A DNA stretch of 64,000 nt from Chryseobacterium sp. FH2. GTDB taxonomy: Bacteria; Bacteroidota; Bacteroidia; Flavobacteriales; Weeksellaceae. The translations under genes and the position numbers were made by a program. Below the pieces are notes generated by a model, which was given only the letters and a program-made list of their open reading frames with translations, had not been told where the DNA came from and ran no database searches. Numbering within the stretch: the stretch's first letter is position 1; every line of letters starts with the position of its first letter. Where the stretch lies: the NCBI RefSeq assembly GCF_001045455.1, contig NZ_LFNE01000003.1, positions 310,001-374,000 on the forward strand. Direction: 5' to 3'. This document shows positions 35,104 through 44,000 of this stretch, in pieces.

Positions 35104-36282
35104 TTGAAAACTAAATTAATACGGATAACAACAATTCCACTTTCTTTAAAGCTATTATTAAAGGGGCAGCATCGATTTATGTCAAAACATTTTGAGGTAA
35201 TAGGAGTTTCGTCACCCGGAAAAGAACTTGATGAAGTAAAAAATGATGAAGAAATAGAAGTGATATCAATTGATATGTCTCGTCAGATTACTCCAATTAA
35301 AGATATCAAAGCTTTATGGAGTACTTATCAGCTTTTAAAAAGAGAAAAACCACAAATTGTCCATACCCATACTCCTAAAGCAGGTATCGTAGGAATGCTG
35401 GCAGCAAAGCTGGCAGGAGTTCCGAACCGTTTGCACACAGTTGCAGGTTTACCTTTGATGGAAGCAACAGGTGTAAAGCGTAAAATTCTGGACTTTGTTG
35501 AAAAATTAACCTATTCATCTGCAACCAGGGTTTATCCAAATTCAAAAGGCTTATATGAATATATTCTGCAGAATAATTACACTGACAGAAAAAAATTAAA
35601 AGTTATCGGAAATGGATCATCAAATGGAATTGATACCTCATTCTTTTCACCCGAACAAGTTACCGAAGCACAGAAAAGTCTTTTAAAAAAAGAATTAAAT
35701 ATAGAAGATACAGATTTTGTTTTTGTATTTGTAGGCCGTTTGGTAGGAGATAAAGGAATTAATGAATTGATCACTGCGTTTTCTTTTGTAAATAAAACGA
35801 AAAATACACAGCACCGCTTCAAATTATTATTAGTTGGCCCTCTGGAGCAGGAATTAGATCCATTACCCGCAGCTATATTAAAAGAAATAAAAAATAACCC
35901 GGATATCATAGATGTAGGCTTTCAGAAAGATGTTCGCCCCTATTTTGCGATTTCTGATGTATTGGTTTTTCCAAGTTACCGGGAAGGGTTTCCCAATGTA
36001 GTGATGCAGGCGGGAGCGATGGGTTTGCCGGGTATAGTTTCTGATATCAACGGATGCAACGAAATTATTATAGATGGTCAAAATGGAGTAATAGTTCCGG
36101 TGAAAAATAGTGAAAAACTTAGTGAAGCAATGGAAAAAATGAAGTCGGATACAGAGTATTACCAAAAATTAAAAATGAATGCCCGGCAGATGATTGCATC
36201 TCGCTACGAGCAGTCAGTGATTTGGAATGCCTTATTAAGTGAATACAAAAAATTAATTAAAGAAAAAGATTATCGTGTATAA
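35104..36282 (+). CDS. Glycosyltransferase family 4 (PglA-like position)
   Basis: A 392-aa family 4 enzyme starting at TTG; the sequence KLIRITTIPLSLKLLLKGQ at the very N-terminus is of a type common in this subfamily, so a later ATG would cut conserved residues. HTHTPKAGIVGMLAAKLAGV and REGFPNVVMQAGAMGLPGIV are typical. In the EX7E signature the second glutamate is glutamine. The gene overlaps the initiating transferase by eight bases, so it probably adds the second sugar, as PglA does after PglC in Campylobacter. Confidence 0.9.
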   Translation: MKTKLIRITTIPLSLKLLLKGQHRFMSKHFEVIGVSSPGKELDEVKNDEEIEVISIDMSRQITPIKDIKALWSTYQLLKREKPQIVHTHTPKAGIVGMLAAKLAGVPNRLHTVAGLPLMEATGVKRKILDFVEKLTYSSATRVYPNSKGLYEYILQNNYTDRKKLKVIGNGSSNGIDTSFFSPEQVTEAQKSLLKKELNIEDTDFVFVFVGRLVGDKGINELITAFSFVNKTKNTQHRFKLLLVGPLEQELDPLPAAILKEIKNNPDIIDVGFQKDVRPYFAISDVLVFPSYREGFPNVVMQAGAMGLPGIVSDINGCNEIIIDGQNGVIVPVKNSEKLSEAMEKMKSDTEYYQKLKMNARQMIASRYEQSVIWNALLSEYKKLIKEKDYRV

Positions 36283-36880
36283 ATTTTTTTTAAAAAGGGT
36301 TATAGATTTTTTGATTGCGTTGACAGGACTTATTCTGTTATCGCCTGTTTTTATCGTTGTCACTATCTTATTGTATTTCGCAAATCAGGGTAAGCCGTTC
36401 TTTATCCAGGCAAGACCGGGTTTACATGAGAAAATATTCAATATCATCAAGTTTAAGACAATGAATGATAAAAAAGATAGAGAGGGTAATTATCTGCCTG
36501 ATTCGGAACGCTTAACAGCTATCGGAAGTTTTATACGCCAGACTTCATTAGATGAGCTTCCGCAATTGATCAATGTATTAAAAGGAGACATGGCAATTAT
36601 AGGTCCCCGACCTCTGTTGCCACAATATTTGTCTTTATATAGTGAATCCCAAAAACGTAGGCACAATATACGTCCGGGGATTACAGGCTGGGCACAGGTG
36701 AATGGGAGAAATGCCATTTCCTGGACTAAGAAATTTGAATTGGATGTATGGTATGTTGATAATTTGTCCTTTGCAACAGATTGCAAAGTGATATTTCTTA
36801 CTGTAAAAAAAGTTGTGAAAAAAGAAGGCATAAACCAGGCAGAACAAGCTACGGTAGAAGCTTTTAAGGGAAATAATTAA
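36275..36880 (+). CDS. Initiating phosphoglycosyl transferase (PglC-like)
   Basis: A 201-aa monotopic sugar-phosphate transferase: one N-terminal re-entrant hydrophobic segment (about 10-32), the basic RPGLHEKIFNIIKFKTM, the catalytic DE pair in TSLDELPQLINVLKGDM, and GPRPLLPQYL with PGITGWAQVNGRN. It lacks the extra N-terminal membrane domain of WbaP, so it belongs to the small PglC-type group. It should transfer phospho-diacetylbacillosamine (inferred from the neighbours) to undecaprenyl phosphate. The start is GTG, overlapping the previous gene by eight bases. Confidence 0.93.
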   Translation: MYKFFLKRVIDFLIALTGLILLSPVFIVVTILLYFANQGKPFFIQARPGLHEKIFNIIKFKTMNDKKDREGNYLPDSERLTAIGSFIRQTSLDELPQLINVLKGDMAIIGPRPLLPQYLSLYSESQKRRHNIRPGITGWAQVNGRNAISWTKKFELDVWYVDNLSFATDCKVIFLTVKKVVKKEGINQAEQATVEAFKGNN

Positions 36881-36898
36881 TTTAAATGTAGATAGAGT

Positions 36899-37492
36899 AT
36901 GTATTTATACGGAGCAAGTGGTCATGGCAAAGTAGTCGCTGAAGTGGCTGAAGAATGCGGCTATCATATTGAGGCTTACATTGATGAATATCTGTCGGAA
37001 GAGAAAGTGTTGAATTATCCTGTTCTTCATACAGTTCCTCCACATGATATAGAAGTACTTATTTCTATAGGTAATAACAGGGTACGCAAAGAAATAGTTA
37101 ATCAGCATCAGCTGTTCAGCTATATTACACTCCTTCATCCCAAGGCAATAATATCTAAAAGCGTAAAAATTGAAGAAGGGACTATTGTTATGCCGGGTGT
37201 TACTATAAATGCCGTAGCAGAAATAGGGAAACACTGTATTATCAATACTAATGCCTCTATTGATCATGAGTGCATAATCGAAGATTTTGTACATATATCT
37301 CCAAATGCGGCATTGGCCGGAGGTGTATATGTAGGTGAAGGAACCCATATAGGAATCGGAGTAAATATAATACAAGGAATAAAAATTGGAAAGTGGTGTA
37401 CCATTGGTGCCGGATCTGTTATTATTAGCGATGTTCCGGATGGTTCTACGGTAGTAGGCAACCCTGGTAAAATAATAAAAGTAAAAGTTTAA
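36899..37492 (+). CDS. UDP-4-amino-sugar N-acetyltransferase (PglD/NeuD-like)
   Basis: A 197-aa acetyltransferase with a Rossmann-like N-terminal domain (YLYGASGHGKVVAEVAEECG) and a left-handed beta-helix C-terminal domain. SIDHECIIEDFVHISPNAALAGGV holds the histidine that acts as base in PglD. It should acetylate the 4-amino group of UDP-4-amino-4,6-dideoxy-GlcNAc to give UDP-N,N'-diacetylbacillosamine. Flanked by PglC- and PglE-like genes, matching the pathway. Confidence 0.92.
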   Translation: MYLYGASGHGKVVAEVAEECGYHIEAYIDEYLSEEKVLNYPVLHTVPPHDIEVLISIGNNRVRKEIVNQHQLFSYITLLHPKAIISKSVKIEEGTIVMPGVTINAVAEIGKHCIINTNASIDHECIIEDFVHISPNAALAGGVYVGEGTHIGIGVNIIQGIKIGKWCTIGAGSVIISDVPDGSTVVGNPGKIIKVKV

Positions 37493-37512
37493 AAATTTAG
37501 AATAGTAAAAAT

Positions 37513-38673
37513 ATGAAATCAAAAATATGGTTGTCTTCTCCTCATATGGGAGGAAACGAATTAAAGTACATTAATGAGGCTTTTGACACCAATTGGATAG
37601 CGCCTTTAGGACCAAATGTTGATGGTTTTGAACAAGATTTAGAAGTATTCTTAAATGAAAAGGTAAAAATAGCTGCCCTTTCCTCTGGGACTGCTGCTTT
37701 GCATCTGGCATTGATTCAATGTGATGTTAATCCTGGAGATGAGGTTATATGCCAATCTATGACATTTTCTGCCTCTGCTAATCCTATCGCTTATCTTGGA
37801 GCTCTTCCCGTTTTTATAGATTCTGAAAAGGATACATGGAATATGTGTCCGGTAGCTTTAAAAGAAGCTATTGAAGATAGAATCGTGAAAGGAAAGAAAC
37901 CGAAAGCTATTATTGTCGTTCATCTTTACGGGATGCCGGCAAAAATGGATGAAATTTTATCAATTGCCAGAGAGTATGATATCCCTTTAGTTGAGGACGC
38001 TGCTGAATCATTGGGCTCCAAATATAAAGGAAAAGCTTGTGGTACTTTCGGACATTTTGGTATTTTATCTTTCAACGGTAACAAAATTATTACTACTTCC
38101 GGAGGTGGTGCATTAGTATGTCATCTGCAGGCAGACAAAGACAAAGCGGTATTTCTCTCTACCCAGGCCCGAGATGATGCTCCGCATTATCAGCATTCTC
38201 ATATTGGATATAATTACAGGATGAGTAATATTAGTGCAGGAATTGGGCGGGGACAAATGGAAGTTTTGAGCGAGAGGATTGACAGCCGTAGAAAAATGCA
38301 CGATTTTTACGCTGAACTTTGTAAAAATATGGATGGAGTAGAACTGTTTTCGGAGCCCAGCACTGATTTTTACAGCAATCACTGGTTGTCTGTTATTACA
38401 ATAGACGAAAGAAAATCATTAAAAACATGTGAAGATTTGCGTCTGGCATTCCTGGAAGAGGATATTGAATGTAGGCCTATTTGGAAACCAATGCACCTGC
38501 AGCCGGTATTTAAAGATGCACCATATTATGGAGGAAAAGTAGCTGAGGATCTATTCGGCAACAGCTTATGTCTGCCTTCAGGATCTAATCTCTCAGATAA
38601 TGAAAGAGAGAGAATTGCAGAAGTTATGATAAAAGTTTTTTCAAATAATAAGGAGCATCCTGTTTTGCGGTAA
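37513..38673 (+). CDS. UDP-4-keto-sugar aminotransferase (PglE/DegT-like)
   Basis: A 386-aa DegT/DnrJ/EryC1 aminotransferase. The N-terminal WLSSPHMGGNELKYINEAF and IAPLGPNVDGFEQ are typical of the PglE group; VEDAAESLGSKYKGK binds PLP phosphate region, and the PLP lysine is in SFNGNKIITTSGGG. It converts the 4-keto product of the dehydratase at 17.9 kb to the 4-amino sugar. Last gene of the glycan locus. Confidence 0.93.
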   Translation: MKSKIWLSSPHMGGNELKYINEAFDTNWIAPLGPNVDGFEQDLEVFLNEKVKIAALSSGTAALHLALIQCDVNPGDEVICQSMTFSASANPIAYLGALPVFIDSEKDTWNMCPVALKEAIEDRIVKGKKPKAIIVVHLYGMPAKMDEILSIAREYDIPLVEDAAESLGSKYKGKACGTFGHFGILSFNGNKIITTSGGGALVCHLQADKDKAVFLSTQARDDAPHYQHSHIGYNYRMSNISAGIGRGQMEVLSERIDSRRKMHDFYAELCKNMDGVELFSEPSTDFYSNHWLSVITIDERKSLKTCEDLRLAFLEEDIECRPIWKPMHLQPVFKDAPYYGGKVAEDLFGNSLCLPSGSNLSDNERERIAEVMIKVFSNNKEHPVLR

Positions 38674-38851
38674 TTTATTTATAATCTGATAAAATAAAAA
38701 TTGCAGGATTGACGATGTAGTATTCCGGAATTATGTGTATAAACTAATGATATAAACACTTCTCTGAAATAATATTATAAAATAATCCAGGTGGCAATTT
38801 TCGACAAATTCCCTATAAAAATTGTTCAAAACTGCAACCTTGTAATCATCC

Positions 38852-38891
38852 GGACGGACGAGGCATTTTTTAATGCTTTTTCCGTCCTTTC
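38852..38891 (+). terminator. Hairpin terminator after the polysaccharide locus
   Basis: GGACGGA (38852-38858) pairs with TCCGTCC (38881-38887), with an inner GCATT/AATGC stem, followed by TTTCTT. It lies about 180 bases past the last gene. Confidence 0.65.
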
Positions 38892-39623
38892 TTATTTGAG
38901 CAATAAGCTACCTGTAGTGAAATTGAATACATGTCTGCTCTGTTATTAAATCATTTCATTAATGCCATAGTCACATTTGGGGAGATTTTTTTGTGAAAAA
39001 AAGCTCAGTTTGAACTTATAATTATAAAGAATAATATAAAATATTAATATTAGAGTCTGTCATTAAGCTTTTATTTTATTAAAATTACAATTAAGTGAAT
39101 TTGATAATCAAGAATTTATATGTTTTAAGTCAATTTGAGGGTTTTAAAAGTGTAAATAAGGGTATGCTTTTTTGTTATTTCGATTTATATTAAATTAATA
39201 TTGTACCACATTTTTAGAGCGAGAATATACACGGATTGTGATATACTTTATTAGATTTTTTCATCATTGAAAATGTATTTAATAAAAAAGACTCTTTAAA
39301 TAAGAAAACTTATAACACAAATGCCCATATAAATTAGCTGGGGTAACCATTCCCCGGCTTCTATTTATTTAGAGTATTCAATATTAAATTTTAAAAATTA
39401 CACAATGAAAAAAAATGATACAGCACCAGGTAAAAATTCCTTCGCGAATTTGATGGTAATTCTCTTTTAATTAGAATTCCTCGAAATTAACTTTAGATAT
39501 TTATTTGTATAAATATCTTTCACACCAATTTTTTTCAGTTTGAATGTATGTTTCTGACTATCATATAGTTCGGCTGAGATAACTATGACTTATAATATGA
39601 TTTAATTACTTTTAAAATAATTT
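38892..39623. other. Long AT-rich intergenic region
   Basis: No gene is supported. It contains the 14-mer GAGTCTGTCATTAA at 39053-39066, also present at 3705-3718. A very short frame opens at ATG 39405 and closes after 21 codons; I see no reason to call it. Promoter elements for the downstream secreted-protein gene were not found with confidence. Confidence 0.5.
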
Positions 39624-40979
39624 ATGATGAAAAAACAACTCATTACAACTTTTTCACTTTTAAGCGTTCTGACATTCGGACAGGTTGGTATTAATACGGT
39701 TACCCCTAATTCAAAAGCAGGATTACATGTCTCAGAAAGAATTAACCCTGCAAGTGCTAGTCCTGATAAGCTTAATGGGCTATTGGTTCAGAGATATACT
39801 ACCTCAGAAAGGGATCAAATCAATCCCGGCTCTACGGAAAACGGCCTTACCATTTATAATAAACAAACAAACTGTTATAACGTTTGGAACTGGAATACTT
39901 CTTTATCTACAGGCGCTTGGGCACAGTTTTGTGGTGAAAAGGAAGGATCCGTAATATTTACAGATTGTAATACCATCAAAGTGGTGGGTGTTTATAATAT
40001 TGATGAACCGGTAACCAATCAAAATGTTCATATTGATATTCCCGTAAGGGTAACAGCTTTAGGCTCATATAATTATTCTACCACGGTAAATGGAGTGAAT
40101 TTTGTAGCCCAGGGTACTTTTACAACTATCGGTCAGCAGACTGTGAGCCTTTATCCTTATTCAGTATCAGGAACTCCTGCCACAGGTACTTATAATGCAA
40201 CTATCACCTCAATAGGGGACTCTGGGGTAACATGTAATGTTCCGGTAAACTTCATCAGCAGAACAACTTCTGTGTTAAAGATTGTAAATATTACAGGAAC
40301 AAATTATTCAACAGGGCTTATTTCAGGTTGCGGAAGTTACAGTTCAGGTAATGCTGCAGGAAAAACAGGCACCTGGCTTACTTCACCTCAGGCACAAGCA
40401 ATTGCAGGTGTGGCAAGTATTCAGATTAAATGTGTGAGCCCGACAAATATTGCAGATTTAAGTGACGAACTAAAAACAGCATCCATCGTATACCTAAACG
40501 GACGTACAAGTGCGGAATCCAACAGTGGAACAATTGCGGTGTTAAACGATTGGTATAAAGCGGGAAAAGGGATAGTGATTGACCAGGGAGATGAGCTTTC
40601 GGAAACACAGTTTGCACAAGGATTAGGATTTTATATTGAAGCAGGAGCTACGAGTACAATTTCTATCACAGCGAGCGTGTTACCTCATGTTTTGGTTTCG
40701 CCGGACGGATACACACTTCCTGCTGTAACTCCTGCTACGATAGCTACACAAGGTGCTAATGCAGCTTACGTAACTTCTACAAACGGAGTAATATTCGGGG
40801 CGAGTAGTGATGGAAAAAGACGGTATTTATATGCAGATATTACAAATAATCCTGGTATAGGAAATGATAGAGGAGCGTTCATTTTTGGAGATAAAAGTGG
40901 GGCTAATACAGATACGAATACATCTGATCTTTGGAAAAATATTTTTGCATGGGCAATTCATAATGCGCCTATTCATTAA
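39624..40979 (+). CDS. Secreted protein with Chryseobacterium-type N-terminal module
   Basis: A 451-aa protein with a signal peptide (about 1-19, MKKQLITTFSLLSVLTFGQ). The mature start QVGINTVTPNSKAGLHVSE and the stretch NGLTIYNKQTNCYNVWNWNT to WAQFCG form a module I associate with many secreted Flavobacteriia proteins. After Thr/Ser-rich beta-like repeats (about 110-220) a globular C-terminal region follows, with DLSDELKTASIVYLNGRTSAE and GKGIVIDQGDELSETQFAQGLGF, resembling a Rossmann or amidotransferase-like fold, uncertain. No T9SS tail is visible. Function unknown. Confidence 0.75.
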   Translation: MMKKQLITTFSLLSVLTFGQVGINTVTPNSKAGLHVSERINPASASPDKLNGLLVQRYTTSERDQINPGSTENGLTIYNKQTNCYNVWNWNTSLSTGAWAQFCGEKEGSVIFTDCNTIKVVGVYNIDEPVTNQNVHIDIPVRVTALGSYNYSTTVNGVNFVAQGTFTTIGQQTVSLYPYSVSGTPATGTYNATITSIGDSGVTCNVPVNFISRTTSVLKIVNITGTNYSTGLISGCGSYSSGNAAGKTGTWLTSPQAQAIAGVASIQIKCVSPTNIADLSDELKTASIVYLNGRTSAESNSGTIAVLNDWYKAGKGIVIDQGDELSETQFAQGLGFYIEAGATSTISITASVLPHVLVSPDGYTLPAVTPATIATQGANAAYVTSTNGVIFGASSDGKRRYLYADITNNPGIGNDRGAFIFGDKSGANTDTNTSDLWKNIFAWAIHNAPIH

Positions 40980-41001
40980 TTTTTGCGAAACATTCTATTT
41001 T

Positions 41002-41029
41002 AAACCGTCTTAAAGGGCGGTTTTTTTTA
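41002..41029 (+). terminator. Terminator after the 451-aa secreted protein gene
   Basis: AAACCGTC (41002-41009) pairs with GGCGGTTT (41016-41023) across a six-base loop with one G-U pair, followed by an uninterrupted T run. Confidence 0.8.
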
Positions 41030-41046
41030 ACAATCAATTTTAAAAG

Positions 41047-44000
41047 ATGAAAATAAAAATATTTATACTCCTTTTTTGTTTTCCTGCATGGATATTATCA
41101 CAAAATCTACTTCAGGTAGAAATCAACAATCAAAATAATGATGTTGAAGTGATGAGTAATAACACTGCGAATTTCATAAGTTCTGATTTAGAACTTGCCG
41201 GAAAAGATGGTGCAAATCTCCAGGAAACTTTTTTGCGTTTTGATGGGATTTCATTACCGTCTGATGCGGTTATTAACAACGTTTATCTTGTTTTTTACGG
41301 AGATGAGGCAAGTACTTCTTCAACAGTAATAAAAATTACAGGGGAAATAGGAAGTTCGCCTCCGTATCCTGCATCTACTGCTGCCACAACAGGTTTAAAT
41401 CTGAAATCCCGAAATTATTCCGGCAGTTTTGCAGAATGGATAACTTCAGGGTGTCAAGTCAATCAGCAATACCAGTCTCCGGATTTAAAAAATATTGTTC
41501 AGGAAATGTTTCCGAATAATAGTATGAATGATGTAAGTCTCGCATTTCGTATTCAGGGAAGCGGGCAGGGAGCGTTTACCGTCAAATCTTACTCCGGAGC
41601 AACAGGTTACAGACCCAAATTAGTTATAAATTATTCTACCCAGACAACGACTGTTAATACGGTCATTTCCACAGGGAATAACGATGCCGAACAGGTTCTT
41701 ACGACAGGCAATATAGATTTGGGTAGCGGTGTTTTGGAATTGGGAGGAAAGTATGGCAATACTCCGCAAATTTCAGGATTAAGATTTGAAAATGTTCAGA
41801 TTCCTGCCGGGGCTCAAATTACCAATGCTTATATTGAGTTTTATTCTTACGGGAATAATGTGAATAATGCAGAGCTGACTTTCAGAACAGAATTGGGCAG
41901 TCCTGCTGCCTATACAACGGCTAACAATAATATAGCAGGAAGAAGCTACAGTCTGCGTAAGGTAAAATGGATTACTGATGCCTGGACTACTTCCAATACC
42001 AAGTATAAAAGCGCAAACCTTAAAGAAATAATAGATGAAACCCGTCTGAACGGATGGCAACCCGGTCAGGCTCTGGCTTTTAAAGTAGAGGGGAATGATG
42101 GCTATGCCACAGCGTGGTCAAGAGAAGGAAATGTAAATTATCAACCAAGACTGGTAATTGAATATCTTAATAATGGAGCAGGACCAGGTGTGGGGGCTGT
42201 ACAGCAGGATGAAACCATCCGCAGATACGTTTCTTCCGGAAATAATGATGCCGAACAGGTTCTTACAACAGGCAATATGGATTTGGGCAGTGGTGTTTTG
42301 GAATTGGGTGGAAAGTATGGCAATATTCCGCAAACCACAGCTATACGGTTTGAAAATATCCAGCTTCCTGATAATGCTTATGTTGCAGACGCTTATATTG
42401 AGTTTTATGCCTATGGAAATAGTACAAATGCACAAATAAAAGTATATTCTGAAGATTCAGACGCTGCGGTTTATACTACAGCTTCAGAAAATATCACAAA
42501 ACGTAATTATTCAACAATCTTTGTAGATTGGAATACCGGGAATTGGGTATCAAATTCTAAGTACAGAACAGCTAATCTTAGAAATGTGGTTGATCAGATA
42601 AGGATGAATGGATGGCATTCTGGAAATTCATTGGCGTTTAAACTGGAATCAGCATCTGGAGGAGCAAGTGTATATTCGAGGAATGGTTCAGAGCTGTATC
42701 AGCCACGTTTGGTGATTGAGTATCTGAATAATAACACCGGTCCTGTGATTGAGGGTATAGAAACTAATCCTGCAAATATGAATAAACTTTATATTAATGA
42801 AGTATCGTCAGAAGGCACTCAGATTCAGGATGAAGATTGGCTCGAAATTTACAATGATCATGATTATCCGGTTTATTTCAAAAATCAAAACAGTGGAATT
42901 TATCTTTCCGATAAAAATGGTAACAGAACTTTAAGCGAATTAAAAAACATCTATATTCCGGCAAAAGGATTTGGAATGTTTATTGCCGACAGCGATCCCG
43001 CCAAAGGAAATAATCATCTTAATTTCGGCTTGAGCGCTGACGGAGAAACAATTTATCTTTCAAGAAAAGTAAATGGGACTGTAATTCAGCAGGATGTTTT
43101 GACCTATCAAAATATTCCTTTTAATCAGTCATTCGGGAGATTTCCAAACGGCACAGGAAGTTTAACCAGTTTTATTAAACCTACTTATAATGCCTCAAAT
43201 AATGATGGAAAACAACGGTTAGACCTTAATTTCAGTAAAAAAAGAGGCGTTTACGATGTAGGATTTGATTTAACCATTTCTGCACAATCAGGAACTACAA
43301 TAAAATACACACTGGATGGAAAAACTCCGTCTGCAACGGTGGGCATGACTTATACAGCACCGATTACAATCAACAAAACTTCTGCAGTGAAAGTGTATGC
43401 TTATGATTCCGCAGGAAATAATTCAGGGGTAATTGCACATACCTATGTTTTGAGAAATAATTATGCTAATGAAACTGCTTTAGATGGCTATTGGCAATGG
43501 CTTTATAAATCAAATATCACAGCAGATGAATATGCACAGGCTATTGGTGAAGTGCCCATTGTTTCGGTTACTACCAATTCAGAACCTAATACACTTTGGG
43601 CAGAAGCATCAGTAGAATATATTGATAACAATGTATACAGCGGAAGAAATAACTTCTTCAGCAATTCTCTGACCAGAAAGTTTGGACAGGAAAGTGTAGG
43701 TTTTTATAACCCTAATCTTAAGTTTAAATTTAACGCTGACTCTGGAGTGAAGAAGGCAAATTATACATTCTTTGATGATTATCCGAATGATGTTTTTGAA
43801 AATCCCGGAAAAATCCAGTCCTTAGAATTAAAACAAGGTCAGGACAATGCATCCCGAAATGTTTATAATATAGGTTTTATGAGGTTCAGTGAAAAAATAT
43901 CGATGAATTTGCAGAAAGAAATGGGAAAATATGCTTTAAACACACGTTATATAAATCTGTTTATCAACGGGAAATATCGTGGATTAAAGACCATGAGAAA

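Noticed and set aside
36905-37522. 205-codon minus-strand frame opposite the PglD-like gene
   Set aside because: Tyr/Asn/Phe-rich composition of a shadow frame; the plus-strand acetyltransferase is certain.
39405-39470. 21-codon frame starting MKKNDTAPGKNSFANLMV
   Set aside because: No hydrophobic or conserved pattern and no coupling to a gene; not enough for a call.
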